Part shown: one piece after another, positions 1-13,650 of the stretch | Layout of the letters: each line of letters opens with the position of its first letter | Position numbering within the stretch: position 1 is the stretch's first letter | Assembly: GCF_004027225.2 (NCBI RefSeq) | Contig: NC_044277.2 | Coordinates: 29,402,995 to 29,466,994 of the forward strand | From: Strigops habroptila | Lineage: Eukaryota; Chordata; Aves; Psittaciformes; Psittacidae | Length of the DNA stretch: 64,000 bases | Reading direction: 5' to 3' | Program-made: the position numbers and the translations under genes | Notes under the pieces: model-generated | What the model saw: the letters and a program-made list of their open reading frames with translations, nothing else | Told to the model about the DNA's origin: nothing | Databases searched by the model: none

Positions 1-3000
1 TAGTTTTCCTGATCTCCCGTTCCATCACAAACCACGTGTCCATTGCTAGAACAGAGCAGCCCTGGACATTCCGTCAGTTCAGGTCCAAATGCTCTGACAG
101 TGGTTGCTTCTAATACCACCTTGGGCAGTCTGCTCCATACACCCCAGGGCCCTGCTTGCTGCCCCATGCAGAAGTCCCTGAAGCCCTCCAGGGCACCACG
201 GCTGAAAAACTGCTCTCTGGGGGGTTTAGGTCCCCCTAAATGTCTCTTTCACCCTCAGAGGCAGACAAGTGATATCAGATTCCTACTGGTTCAGGAGGGA
301 ATCACTGGCCTCCACAACCAGGCAGGTTGCTCCTTCTTCCCAAGGCAGTAGCTGGGAAGCAGTAGGTGGGGGCTGCTCTGCCAGTGGGAAGTCCCGTGAA
401 ACATCAAAATGAACCTCTGGGTCAGGCTTTTCCTGTTTGATTCTGCACGCTCTCTATTGTCTTCTTTCTTCAGACCTACCTTAGGCTCCATCTCATTTAC
501 AACATGTGTCTGATTCTATGTGACTGCTCACCTCTGAATTGTTGATAGTTAAGTAATACAGTAAGCACTAAAAATTTTCTGTATTTAATATTATAATTGG
601 GCCATGTGTCCCCTCTCTGGCTCTCAATGTGCCTGTTCTTCTCCATTACTGTTTCTTATCTTACTTCTGCCAGCACATAGCATAGAATGAATAAAATTAA
701 AGCAACTGCATTAATAGGAGTTTTTCCTGCCTCCTTTGACAGGCACTACTGTTTGTATGGAAGAATGGGAAAGGAGAGTTTGCTCTGTATGAATTTCTAC
801 CCAGTACTGCTGGATCTGGCCCCAGCACAATTGTTCAGAGCTGTTCCTTGGGGTCTCTGTGCAGAGAACTCAAAAGAGGCAAGGGAAGCCACCGGGCTGC
901 CCATCCAACTCAAGCCTACCTGAGATACCTGTCCTCACTCCGCATTAAAGCTGCATTAACAGAACAGCCCCTCCATGTGGTCCAGATAAGGTGGCAGATG
1001 TATTTAGTAGTGGGAGCAGGAGTAGCAATAACATGTAAGTTGTGGAGTATTTTGCCAAGAACGGACCAGCTCCTCTAAATGGATTACATTAATCTACAAA
1101 GATAACCCCCTGGGTTTTCACACTCCCTGCAAAGAAGAGTGAGCAGTATGTTAAAAAGCTCTCCCTGGTAGCTTATCTAAACCTGGCTTCTCCTAATCCC
1201 ACAGTTGCAGCCCTGAAAACTAAAATACACTTGCTTTCTCCTTTTATCATGAAGTCACTCAGCACTTATCCTGCTGAAGATTTGGGAAAATTTTAATTCA
1301 CACTAATGAGATACAGTTCTCTTCTGACTGCTATCTGTCCAAGGAGATTAGGAGAAGGTGGGGAAAATACTGTTTCTAAACGGGGATGGAAAAAACAAAC
1401 CTCCTTGCCAGGGCACTGGGCACATCCCCTTCTGGAGCACAGCTGGCTGCGTCCAAGGTTGGCTCCCCTGCTGGTAAGGGCTGTTGCGAGGAAGCACAGA
1501 AGCAAGGGCCTACTACTCCTGCCTTGTGGGAGCTGCTTTTTAGCTGAGGCTTTACCCCTGGCCCCATTGCTGCCGTGCCCCAGTGATGCCTCATGGCTCC
1601 CGTGATTCTGGCCCTGATCCAGCTCCACCAGCTCAGCTGACTGGCTCACCCTGGGACATGTCCTGCTGCTGTGGACTTGCTTGGTGACGACCTGGCTGTG
1701 TCTGACCCTGACCACTGCCCTGGACCTGATCCTGCCCTAGACTGGCTGCTCAGCATCCTGGTCCCTTGATGAGAGCTCTGTCCCACTGGCTGTGCTGCCA
1801 CAGAGCAGCACTGCGGTCCTCAGCACCCAGAATCGCATTTAGGCTTTCCAGAGAAGAATTTAACCCCATTCATTAATATTGATTTCAATTCAAAACCCGG
1901 ATGAGACTGAATTGGCGTTGTGTGGCCACGTGATGAAGCTGTGTCTGCCCAGCTCATTATTTCCACTGAGTACTAGAAGATTTGTCAATATTAATACTGC
2001 ATCCTCAGTAAAAGTCAGCTTGTTTAAGCTGAAGTCAATATAAACTACACTTATATATGCTGGCTGAAAAATCTGTCCATATTTTCTAAACACCTCAGTC
2101 GAGTTAAAACCCCTGCACCTTTAGAACAAGAAATATCTTGTGTAAGTATCTCTGTGTTAATATTTTCCCATTATGCAGATCAGAGACTTGGGGAAATGAC
2201 ATTAACACTTTTCCTTCAGTGCTGCTTATAGCTTTTGACAACTTCCTGACATCGATAAAGCATGTTATGAAAAGCAGAATCAGCAGGCTGAAGACACCGA
2301 GTTATGTTTTTATTAAAAGTATTATACAGCTGTCATGCAATGTCACATGTAAGCACCCTCACAAGTTTCTAGGGAAGCAACGTCATGTATGCAGATGGTC
2401 TCTGTTTCCACTGTTGCCTTTGCCGTGGCTATAAAGATACCACATCAATGGAGAGAGAAGGGAATGGGAGCCCTGAAACTCAAATCCACCCCTCCTGGTT
2501 CAGGGGTGACCCTGGGCAAAACACAGGACATATGAATAGAGGCACAGCTCTATGAGAGCAGTGTTAACCTTCCAGATGTATATATCAGGTACTAAACAAA
2601 TATTTAGAGGCACCATTTTCACTCCATTTCTCACGTGAATAAATGCTGTCAGATTGACCTCCTTTATAATACTCAACCCTGAGCTCAGTTGTGATGTATT
2701 ATGTGGAGATTACTCGGACATCTCCTGTTGCAGTATGTACCTCGCAAAAAGTGAAGATACATCTCTGCATACTGGACCCACCACCAAAACCATGCCTCAT
2801 GGAGCTACACCCTGACTAGTTCAGGGACTCATTATGAGTAGCTGTGCAAGCCTGGGACTCATGCTGCAGTCCGTATTTATGCTGCTCCTTGGGTAGATTT
2901 TACAACCTACAATTCAATTCCTTGCTTTACAGCTACATTACTGAAAATCCCAAAGCTAGGTAGTGTAAAGCTGACCTGGACTCAGCACAGTAATGTGGCA

Positions 3001-6000
3001 TAGCAGGTCCTTCAGCATAATGTGACACAACAGGGTGATGTACAACGAGAGGGACAGCAATAGATTACCACAATTGACTGGGCCTGCAAAATGTGTTTCC
3101 ATTTGTATCTGACATTGTTTTGCCAGTAGAGATGATAGCAATAAGCTTGTAGAAGTGATCTAAAAATGGTAGCTAGTGGGTTTGGAAAATGAGTTCCAAG
3201 CACGAGGCATCAAATCTGTGGTGAACAGGTCTTGCAGCTTGATGTGTAAACCATAGTATTGGGTTTTTTCTCTAAGAAGTCCCACTTTTTCTCAGTTCTT
3301 GATTATGTATGGCATTCACCTTGATTTTTCTTCTTTTCCTGATGGAGTAGGGCTAATTAAGCTGTTTTGACACTGATGTGCACGTGATCCAGATGGGGAC
3401 AGCACTGTGTCATTAAAACTTTCCAGGAGGCAGAAAGATGAGTCTGAGGACATGATCAGTGTGTTCCCCCAAGCTTCTGGATCGGAAAAGAAAATTAAAA
3501 GAATCAGAATTATATCAAACACCAGTTTTTAGCCATTTTCATGATTTTGGATATTTCATCCTGTCTTCAATAGTGGTGATAAGAAGGCAGCTATTTAGGG
3601 AGAGCATGTGAGCCTGGCCACTTTGCACTGCTCATTTCTCCAGTGCACACAAGTACATTAGGGCTGTGAAAGGGACATTCTTGCCAATTCTTTTTAGTAT
3701 TTATAGTCCTGTTGTCTGCAAAGAAGAAAAGACAAGGTAAATAAAGAGAAGCCTTATCAGAAAGGAAGACTGTTGGAGTTTTGTCTTCTTTTCTCCCTGC
3801 TAAGAGCCACCTCAGGGTGCCTTCCTCTGGCTGTTGGTCTCACGGATTGTTTCTCCCCTCCAGTCTGCTGTTCCGCCTGCTCTGCCCTGGGTGAGGGATC
3901 CATATGGTTTGCAGGCTGGGAGGCTGCAAGCAATGCATGATGAGCAGCGAGAAGGGAATGCACTGTCAGCAGACCAGGCTGTTTAACTACAGTTCCTATA
4001 ACCATTCACAGCACAGCACCTGGAGGTGCTCTGGGGAGAAACCCATAAACATCAAATGGAAGGTACCAGCTTTTCCCCTGGCTTTGATAAATGAGTATGT
4101 GTACCTTCCAAATGTTGTCTGATGGCTGTGAGACACCATTAACTGCAATGAGGTGGCAGTTGCTGCAGAAACAGGTCACTTGAAGAGCCAAGCAGTTAGG
4201 CTAGAAAAGCCAAGGAAATCATCCATGTGTAAGCTGACTTCCTAAACATCCACACCTCCTATTGTATGCACATAGATGGAGTGTGTAAATAGGTGGAGTA
4301 TTTATCATCAGCCAGTTTGAGATGTTCTTCTTTTCTTTTTTTTTGGGGGGGGGGAAGAGGGGGAGTATGCATCCTCTTTAAAAATGAAAGAAATGACCAC
4401 TTAGAGACAGAGAAAGCTTTGCTAAGAGGTCTGTCTTCCCCTGGCCTTATTTATTATTTAGTTCTTCAGCTGACGTATTTAATACTGCAAGGCACTTGGA
4501 GACTCCAGTTTGAAAGAAATATGCTGCACGAAATCAAGCTTCCTCATAGAAGCAGGAAATATCTTTAGAAGATAATTGCTTATTCAGAATTAAATAACCT
4601 TCTTTATTACTGCTCTGTTCAATAAGGAGAAAGAATGTGCAGCACGTCTTTAATTTCTTCAAGATGCACGCTATGTGGGTAGCCTGATTCCCCTCTCATT
4701 TTCTGGTTTGATGACAGTGAAAACTTCACACCAGTGAATTGACTCTGACTGTATCTTGGTAAACATAAGAAGAGAATTAGGTGTGTTATCTGTGATATTT
4801 TGTCTTAATGCTGAAATTGGTTGGAGACACAGAGCCACATATTGATTTACTTTCTAAACTCTGAAGATAAAGCATAGAAGAGATGCAAAAGAAGCTATGT
4901 ACTTTGTCCTAGGCTGTTTTAAGTTGACAGCAGTAGATAATACATTAAGTGGAAAGCACACTGGAGACACCATCGTGTACTGCGATCACAAGAGAAATAA
5001 AAATAGAGTTCAGTTTTCAGAGAGAACAACCACAGATATTAGTTCTTCACCCAGGTAAGAAGGTACTGGCTCCAGGCTGAGGAACAAAATCATTCACGTG
5101 CCTGTTGCCTTCACATCAAACCAAAATATTGCTCATAAAGCTACTGTGAAGACTTTGATTAAATGATTAATTATCACAGATGTGTTAGGAGGTGAATTGC
5201 AGGACATGCTGCCTCAGGACTTTTGAATTCACACTCTTCTATACCCTCAAACCATGGCACCTCAAGATCTGTGCGTGTAGGGGCTGTCATACGTTGACTT
5301 CTCCTGGTTGTGTGGAAGGGGGTTCTCCTTTCAGCAGAACAGGCAACCAGCTGTTTTCTGAGACCTCCTTACAGGTGCTGAGGATGTTATTATTTATTGT
5401 GTTTTAGATGCTCCCAGGGCTTTGCAGAATAGATTTAAAGTTTGCCTTTGGTAGTAGTCCCTTACTGCAGTGCAAAGTGAGTGGCAGTAAAAATAAACCT
5501 AATGTAAACATACCACTGCTTCGAGCCAGGAGCCCAACGTACCCACCTGGTAAAGGTTTAAAAGGACAAGGCTGTGACCAAAGTTCTGACTTGCCTTGCA
5601 GGGTCCTGCCTGTGGAAACCTGACCAAGATCCCCCAGCTGACGTCTTTGAGTCTGAGGATGAGGGAAATAAGAATAACTTTGAGTTGGAGTGACCAAGTG
5701 TGTTCACGGCTGCGTGAGGGAGAAATGGAGCAGCAGGGACTTGATGCATATGCAAAAGAGGGCAAACAAGTGTGCACATGAGGGGCTGGACGGATGTGTG
5801 AACAGTTACACTACAGAGGGAGACATGGAGGTTAAACAAATCCAGATTGTAGCTCTGTCCCCTGCTGTACTGCACACCAGGAGTCCTGGAAATAGCTTCA
5901 CATTATTTATCTTCCAGCCACTTCCAGTTAGCCCCGAGAGGCAGCTACCCTGCAGTGTGGTACTTCAACATACCTCAACATGACTTTCCTCCAAAATGGC

Positions 6001-7048
6001 AAAGGAAAGCCACCTTGCTAACAGCACGCTAGGAATGCTCATCAGCCTCTGCTGCCATGAAGGGAGGAGAATCTGTACTGAAACCAAGCCTGACTATTAA
6101 TCAGATTCATACCAGAAACTCAGACTGTTTATTTAGTGAAGTCATGGAAATGAAAAGTGTGTAATGCAAAAATACCATTTGGGGAGAGTAGGGGAATTTT
6201 TCAGGCACAGAATTTTCACAGCTATTCACCCAGTTTGCATTTATGTATTGACTTGGAGAGCTGCTACTGCAGCAAGGACTGAGACTGGAGCTCTCAAAAC
6301 ATCAACCGAGCAATCTTGAGCTGAAAGAAAGAGCTGAGAGATGCAAATTTGGAATGAGGGTGTTAACAGCTATATGTGGCCCAGCTAGTGCTGTAGGAGG
6401 GCGGAATACTACTCTAAGAGGCATAAGTTCTCCTTGAGGTTACTTCAGGTTATGTACTGCACGTACACTGCTTGCAATCAGCCAGTGGTATTGCTTTATT
6501 GTGGCTTACATGCGAAGCCCCTCAGCAATTGCATGGGCGAGTAAGAACACCCTCATGGCTGCATTTAGCACATGCGCCAGTGTATAATTCATGCACAAAA
6601 TATACGGGCTTTTGCAAATGAATCAGGTACTGGGATTTTTTCTTTGAAGGAAGAAAAAGTAAAACTGAAACCCTCTCAGGTTGGGCATGGCAGGTGGCTG
6701 CCTGTTCAGAACCACATCTATGCCTCCTTGCTGCTGGTGAGCAGGGAAGTGGCTGCCCCAGTTTTGACAACTTCTGGTGGAGGTTTAGGTTCACTGAAAA
6801 TCAGATAAATTCTGTGCTGCTTCTAAACAAGTAGGTACATGGTAGGAAAAGAACAGAGGAAGCCTGCTTTATCTGTTCTGTTGTGGCTGAAGGTGGAAGG
6901 ATGGTCTGTCTTCTTTGGGGAAATTCCAAGGCAGGATTTTTGCAAGGAGTTTTAAACTGAGCTTTATAAGATCAGGTAGGAACTATGTTAAGGGATGTAG
7001 CATAGATGGCTTCACAATAGTCTGAAGGAAAAACTAACTTCCATGAGT
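1..7048. other. gene-free upstream DNA
   Basis: No exon, RNA gene or recognisable repeat was found. Open frames are short, overlap on both strands and match no family I know. There is a T-run followed by ten Gs at 4336-4354, and a CCTGACC/CTGGACCTGATCC-like imperfect repetition near 1600-1740 that I could not assign. Confidence 0.5.
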
Positions 7049-7238
7049 TGTGAGGGTGGTGAGCACTGGAACAGGTTGCCCAGAGAAGGTGTGGATGCCC
7101 CATTCCTGGAAGTGCTCAAGGCCAGGTTGGATGGGGCTTTCTGGTCTAGTGGAAGGTGTCCCTGCCCATGGCAGGAGGGTTGGAACTAGGAGATCTTTAA
7201 GGTCCCTTCCATCCCAAACCATTTTATGACTCTATGAT
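7049..7238 (+). mobile_element. CR1 LINE fragment, 3' end
   Basis: The segment reads GAGGGTGGTGAGCACTGGAA, passes through GTGTCCCTGCCCATGGCAGG, and ends CATTTTATGACTCTATGAT. This is the characteristic 3' end of avian CR1 in forward orientation. It is severely 5'-truncated, as most CR1 copies are, and diverged in its terminal repeats. Confidence 0.92.
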
Positions 7239-9783
7239 ATCTGATTTGTGCATCTCGTGTTTTGGAAACATTTCTAAGAGCGATTGTGATGAACTGCCTC
7301 ATGGCTGGGTAAGTCGACAGTGTTACTAGTAAAAGATTAATGAGATGAATGAATCTTTAATCTCAGTATTTCTAGTCTAATTTGTTGCTCTTATTTTCAC
7401 ATTGCCTAGCTCAGTGAAATGCCTTATCAATGAAAACAGCCATTTGCTTAGAAGCTTGAAACAAAGATTGTTTCTCTTCAAGAGGCTAGATGCTACATTA
7501 TGAAGGAACTATGAGGCTTGGCTTTTTGTTTGCAAAATAGGGAAGGAAAAAATGTCTGCTGAGGAATTCAAAGGCTGAAGTTGTATGGCTTGTGTTATGC
7601 AAGCAAGCAGACTTTTGCAATAGTCTTTTTCTGCTTGTCAAATCCATAAACAATTTGCAGTAATTTTAGTTAATTGGGTCATAGCTTTTTTTCTCCCTTG
7701 TAACCTATTAATTCGACTCCTATATATTTCTGCTGGCTCCAGTTCTGCTTTTCTTGTCCGCTTCTAGCAAATGATAAATAATCTTTATGTTTTGGTTTAC
7801 CAGTAATAAAGCAGTCCTGGTAATACCTGGTCATCTCACAAGAGTATACGGAAAGTTAACTACAATTTGAAAAGCAATCCTAAATCCTCTGGTTCTTAAT
7901 TACTATGGAGTAACTGTACAGAACTGCAGCCTTAAAAATAATTTAGTAATGAGTTACTGGAGACATGACCTCATTTTATTCCTAGTATCAATTTTTAGAA
8001 CATGAAAATATTCCATTTAGTCTATTTTCTGGAATAGAGTACTTGTGACTGACTAATTAGCAGCAGTTAGTTGACACTGATGTAGTTTAGCTAAAGCTTT
8101 ATCTGCAGTATATTTACTAGAGTACTAAAGGTGCTTGCTGCAGATGGTAATGCATGTGGCAAAGAAAGGATTCTGCTTCCCAGTCGATATAGTGGAAACA
8201 GCTCGGAGGCTTGAGAACACTTTATCACATCATTCCTGGAGCTATAATTGAGCACACGCTATCAAAGGAAAAGTTACAAAAGTTAGAATGAGAAGTTAGA
8301 AATATTTCTTCTGCTTACAAAAGAAAGCAAAGAGTGAAGGTGGGAAGGGGCGGGGGAAGGAGATAAACAAGTATTCCTAGATATACATGAGTTTTAGTAA
8401 CTTTGCAAAGGGAAAAAGTAGTGACATTAACATCAAATTAATAATTGCATTACATCGTCTTTCATGTGATGCAGCTTACAGCATTCATGCATCTGTGAAC
8501 ACATCTATGCCAAATTTCTTTGATCTCATGAAAAATAAGCCTTGATATGAGTTTTGAGGTCTTAATTAAAATAAGCACAGGGGTACTCTTCCTTCATTGG
8601 GAAATGATGAAATGACCAGGAGACAGACAACATCCAAACCCATGGGGTGCTCTAGCTCTCCCTCTAGTGCCTCTGTGGCTGCTTTAACACAGGGGTCGAT
8701 TTTTAAAAATCAGTATTATTTGTCTTTTTACCTGCCGCCAAGGCTGTGCATCCCACACTCGCTAGCAGCTGTACAGAGCGGGTGTCACATGCTGCTGCAG
8801 AGGGGAGGCATGAACTCTCAGCTAACAGCCTTTTGCATGCACCCCCGCATGGTTACAGGAAACAAGCTTCATGTAGGTGGGTGTCCTGAAGCCTGGTCCC
8901 TTGATGGAAGGTTTTGTTCCTGTAAGGATTTTGGGATTTAGCCCAGCACAAATAACTGCCTTACAGCTAGATGACTACTGTGCAATGACCATGGAAGCTC
9001 CTGTGTGATGGATTGTTCGGCTGAGGTTCTTTTGAAGGCATTTTCAACAGCCCTGCCCTAAATGTATCAACACCCAAAATGATGAGAGCTGCGGGGTAAT
9101 CTTCTTCTAAAGCATTTAACCAACCAAGAATTTAACTCCCACTTGCAAAAGTGGCCTTGGGCTTGGAGGCAGTCAGGCATTTAAAGAGGTAGGAAAATAT
9201 CCACAGATATTTTCAGCAACATACCATGCTTAGTTTGCAGTGCAGTGGGAGCCTATGAGATTTTAGACTCCCACTAGGCAGCTGCTTATGTACCCCAGTG
9301 TGTGTGGTCTCGACCTGTAGACACTAAGAGGTGTGAAAGATTTTCCACAAAAGGCTTTTAGCAGGAAATGCATGAGTCAAAACTATAGACTCTCTGACTT
9401 GCTAGTCAGCTGATACCTAGCCTTAAAGAGGCACTTACAGGTTCAGTGTCTCTTTTTAATGGTACAGTTAATCAGGCAAAGGCAGTTCTGCTTTTAGGGA
9501 TTTCTAATGCTGCTTCGGGTGGGACATATTGCATAGGATTTCTGATCCAATGTATGCCCCTCTGGCTGCTAGGGCTTTTATCCAATACATGCTTTCAGGT
9601 TATGCCTGGTGTATCTCTTGACCTCATGAATTTTTTTTCATATGTAGTGGAACTGGTTCCATTGGAGGGACCGAACATCATCCTAATCCATGGCAGGGTG
9701 CTTTGCCCTGAGGTTGGAACACATTTATGGGAGATAAGAGCTTAATTCCCGGCCTAGAAGAGGTAGTTGGACTCAGGTTTATG
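7239..9783. other. gene-free intergenic stretch
   Basis: The sequence is AT-rich with no supported gene or repeat. Frames at 8597 and 9446 (114 and 99 codons) have no homology I recognise. Confidence 0.5.
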
Positions 9784-10264
9784 TTAATCACCTTCTCTGT
9801 GAAGAAATTTTTCCCAATATCAAGTCTAAATCTCCCCTGGTGAAGCTTGAGTCTGTTTCCTTGTGTCCTATCACCTGTTACTTGGGAAAAAAGCCCAGCC
9901 ACCTCCTCTCTCCATCTTCCTTTCAGGTAGTTGTAGAGAGTGATAAGGCCCCCTCTGAGCCTTCTCTTCTCCAGACTAAACAATCCCAGTTCCCTCAGTC
10001 GTTCCTCGTCAGACTTGTTCTCCAGACCCTTCACCAGCTCCGCTGCCTTTCTCTGGACCTGCTCCAGCACCTGAATGTGTTTCTTGTAGTGAGCTGGGGT
10101 CCAGAACTGAACACAGTATTCTAGGTGCGGCCTCCCAGTGCCAAATGTAGGGGGATGATCACTTCCCTGGCCCTGCTGTCTATGCTATTTCTGTTACCAG
10201 CCAGGATGCTGTTGGCCTTCTTGGCCACCTGGGCACACTGCTGGCTTACGTTCAGCCGGCTGTA
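9784..10264 (-). mobile_element. CR1 LINE fragment, older type
   Basis: Read on the minus strand it encodes a broken reverse-transcriptase tail with [36 protein letters not shown] and related CR1 motifs. It also includes a stretch about stalled, non-homologous ends ([20 protein letters not shown]) and the GTTGGCCTTCTTGGCCACCT region found in longer CR1/GRP-type families. The end with the ATTCTATGA repeat is missing. It is more diverged than the copies at 31.7 and 47.8 kb. Confidence 0.88.
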
Positions 10265-12399
10265 ATTCTTCGAAACCTTGGCTGTTATTCACTTCTGACT
10301 GCCTTGCCAGTTCTTTTCAATAAAAGCTGATCTAGGGCGAATGTATTTTAAAACTGGGCTCTGATTCCACAGCGGGAGACGTAGCCTGTCTGTACGGCAG
10401 AGCACTGGGAAGGCTCAAGTGTTGTGAGTGTGAAATGAAATGTGACATACAGCTGCGATGTGAGCTGTTTCTGTTTGCTGCTCTACTTGTATTCCCATAA
10501 GATAAATGTCCCTTGCACAGGACAGGCCCAGTGTCACTTGGAACAAAGTATTTTGAAATCCTGTATTTAGGTGGGTGGTCTCAGGATCAACTAGGCTTGC
10601 CTTCTATACATGTATGTGGGGTATTTTTTGTTTCTATAACTGAGTGGAGGAAACAAGAAATATTGGGCATAAAGCTCAGTCGCTCAGTACAATTCTAGTC
10701 CTATTGTCCTTCACTTTTGTCTTTTTTCATAAAGACAACAAGACCTTCAGGACAGATTGAGTCTTTTCTTCTCAGTTCATGTGTTTATATTTTACGATCA
10801 TAATTGAACCCCCTAGGCCATATTCATACTACTTTTAATAGGCATCGGTTCAAGTAACAGATGCCCATTACAACGATTCCATCTCCTCTCCAGTCAGGGC
10901 TAAGTGTAAAAATGGAATATGTCACCGTATCTGGAGATGTAGGTTTTTCATGTCTCTTTTGCATCTGAAATCTTTCTGGACAGGACAGCTGGGGACTTGG
11001 TTGGGATCTGATCCCACAGGTAGCCCTGTCGTCACTGTGAGTGGGCCACAGCTGATAGGGAAATGAACTGCAGAGTGCCTAGGGGGACTGGGAAGGAGGA
11101 TTCATAAACTTAGACACCGAGTTCAGCAAAATGACCCTGTACATTAAGGGTATACCTGCACTGAACAGGGCATTCCTCAGCTGGGTGAGTGGTGAGTGTG
11201 TCAGCAGTGGTCTGCTCCGCTCAGGTGGGTTGGTGGGTGTCACTGGCAGAGGGTCCTGAACCAGCTCTCCAGGTCATACTCCTTTCCAGGTCTCTAGCTC
11301 TTGCTTTTTAGGATGTGCTGGTGAAATATCCCCGCCCCTAACAGGAGCAGTGAGATGCTGACAGCTTCACTGCTCTGCAGGCTGGTTCCTGATCAGCGTC
11401 TCAGTGCTGCCAGGACTGCTGCTGATGTAAAGTAGATGCAAAGTGAGGCAAACTTTAATGCTCTTGATATTCTTCCACTGTGATTACAGATCACGTATCA
11501 CATAACTGCTGCTCAGTGGGAAAGCTTGGGACTCCAAGTGGAGTACTGTGGGAAAAATCTATTCTTTTCTTAAAAAAAACAGCTGATGTACTTTCTCAAA
11601 TATCTGAGTTTGAGTTTTGAAACAGGCATAAAACATAACTGAGATATGTGGGATGAGCCCGTGGTGAGAATCATATATTTGAGCAAGTTAGTTAGTTTCT
11701 GTGCTATGAGATGGAACAAGGTATAAATGTGCAGGGATATATTCTACTCTGCTTGCTGTTTTTATGGCACTGTTGTAACAACCTCCTGCTGCAGCTACGC
11801 AGATCCTAGAATATAAGCAAGCATTCCTTTACCCTAGCAGAAGCTCAGCTGCCCTGTAGATTAAAAATACCTGGATTTGCTGCTGCTGTTTGTTATGCAA
11901 ACCAAAGCCATCCTGAGTTGGCACCCCCTGACTTTCTATTGTGCTCTGCCTTAGCATGTGACCGTGCATGCTGAACGCTGGTGACAATTTGGCTATTCAC
12001 ACAGCCCATGCCGTGGAGGCCTTGCTGCTCGGTCTGCACAAACATTGATCTTTTCAAACAATTAAATCCATAGATGTCAAGGCCAGGGATTTGAAAAGGG
12101 TGGAGGAAAAGATCTATTTGGTAGCTTAATATTCTTGGTGGTCTTGTAAAGCAGCCTGCTGGGCAAAGCGCATAATGAAAACCTCTCTTCACTTAATGTT
12201 ATTTTAATGGAAAGAGCTCAGATTGCAGCCAGGACAGTCGGTGGTGGTTCTCTTTTCAAGTCTCACTAACGCACGATGCACCGGCTTGCCTGGTGCAACG
12301 CTAGCGAGCTCCGCAGCGCAATCTCCGAAGTGAAAATAAAATCACAGTTTAAGCTCTGTAACGTGGTGTGATCCGTGAGTGTGCGTGTGCTTTGCTAAC
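10265..12399. other. upstream flank of the TPD52 CpG island
   Basis: No supported coding sequence or repeat was found. The DNA is mostly AT-rich and becomes CpG-rich after about 12.25 kb. Confidence 0.5.
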
Positions 12400-12953
12400 G
12401 AACACAAAATAGAGGGGAGAACCGCCAGCGCGGGCGGCTTCCACAGCAGCACTGCTGGATCCCTTCCCTGGTTGCGCTCAGGCAGCCTCCTCCTGCTCGG
12501 TGTGTTAATTACGGGCACAGGCTGTCCTCTTCCCTCACCTAGCCCGCGCAGGGTCGCGCTGGGGATCGCACATGGCCGCGCCGCAGAAGCTGCACAGGAC
12601 CCCCAGGTGCAGGAGCACTGCGGGGACCCGGCGCTGCCCGGCAGCGGCAGATACAGCCGGTGCGGCTTGACTGATGGAGAGCCCGCGCCGGGTCGCGCTG
12701 CGGCCACGAAACGCGCCCTCTGGGCCCGCAAGGGTCCCGCGGCGGCGGGCGGTGGCTGCGGGCCCGAGGCCGCTCTGGGCGCGCCCTGCCCCTACTGCGG
12801 GCCGTGCCCCGGCCGCGCTCACCTGGGTGGGGCGGGGCGCGCCGCTGACTGACGGGCCGTGGCCCCGCCCCCCCGAGCCCGGGCGGCGCCTCCGCTGCCA
12901 GCCAGCCGCCGGCGGCCGAGCCAGGGAGAGCCGGGACCAGCGCTGGGGCCGCC

Positions 12954-12975
12954 ATGGAGCCCCCGAGGGACCAAG
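12954..12975 (+). CDS. TPD52: TPD52 coding exon 1 (short isoform, MEPPRDQ)
   Basis: The exon codes for MEPPRDQ and ends with one base of a split glycine codon, followed by donor GTAGAG at 12976. The start sits in an ideal Kozak context, GCCGCCATGG. The human short isoform begins MDRGEQ followed by the same GLLR junction, so position, length and phase agree. The phase-1 end joins exactly to the acceptor at 40586, giving ...DQGLLRSD. The untranslated part of the exon extends upstream into the CpG island, but its start is unknown. The intron that follows is about 27.6 kb. Confidence 0.88.
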
Positions 12976-13631
12976 GTAGAGCGGGGGGGGCGGGCGCTGC
13001 CGCCGCGCCTCAGGCGGCCCCGTGCGGCGGGTGGCGGTGCCTGGCGCTGCCGTGGACCGGGGGGACGGCGGCTCCTCTCGCAGTCGCCGGCACGCTCGGC
13101 CGGGACCTGCCCTGCCTAGCCCTGCCCTACTCTGCCCTGCCCGCGGCGGGCCCGGCTCGGCCCGGCTCGGCTCACCCCGAGTCCCCCTCCGCGTCCTGGG
13201 GCGGGCGGGGGGAAGCCCCCTCATGAGGTACCTCCCGCGGCGGGCGTGAGGGGATCCCGGCCGCGGCAGCTCCGCTGGGCCCGGGGCGGCGCGGGAGGGT
13301 GCTCCGGCCTGCCGCGGGCTGCGCCTCCCGCCGCGGGAAATGCGGAACCGGGCGGCGGAGCGCGGCGCGGCTGCCGATCCCCCCCCCCCGGGAGCGCCGA
13401 ATCCCGACCTCCCCGCCGCGGCTGCGGGGAGAGCAAACTTTGTGTTTGCCCCCTGGAGCAGTAGCAGAACGCGTCCGTGTTACGGGTGTGCGACTTGCGA
13501 TCAGCCGGCGCGCTTCGCAGGTTTATTCCCTCTTCCGTGTCGCCAGCCCGGCGCTGCTCGGCAGCTCCATGGTGGCGGCTGCCCCGCCGCTCCCCAGCGG
13601 TGGCAGAGCGGCTCCGCGGCTGCCCAGGGCC

Positions 13632-13650
13632 ATGGCGCTTCCCTCAGCGG
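13632..13650 (+). CDS. candidate extra first coding exon of TPD52 (MALPSA), unproven
   Basis: Still inside the CpG island, an ATG in good context (GGGCCATGGC) opens MALPSA and is followed after one extra base by GTGCGT, a plausible splice donor. It ends in phase 1, like both recognised TPD52 first exons, so splicing to 40586 would give MALPSAGLLRSD. A further in-frame ATG lies upstream at 13569. Phase agreement alone has a one-in-three chance of arising by accident, and I know of no homologous first exon. This is a hypothesis only. Confidence 0.2.

Noticed and set aside
1600-1760. Imperfect CTGACC/CTGGACCTGATCC-like repetition, considered as an LTR or minisatellite
   Set aside because: No terminal repeats, target-site duplication or unit length could be established by eye.
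12535-13224. 229-codon minus-strand open frame in the TPD52 CpG island
   Set aside because: The translation is Arg/Pro/Ala/Gly low complexity and overlaps other long frames on both strands. Stop codons are rare in such GC-rich DNA, so length is not evidence of coding.
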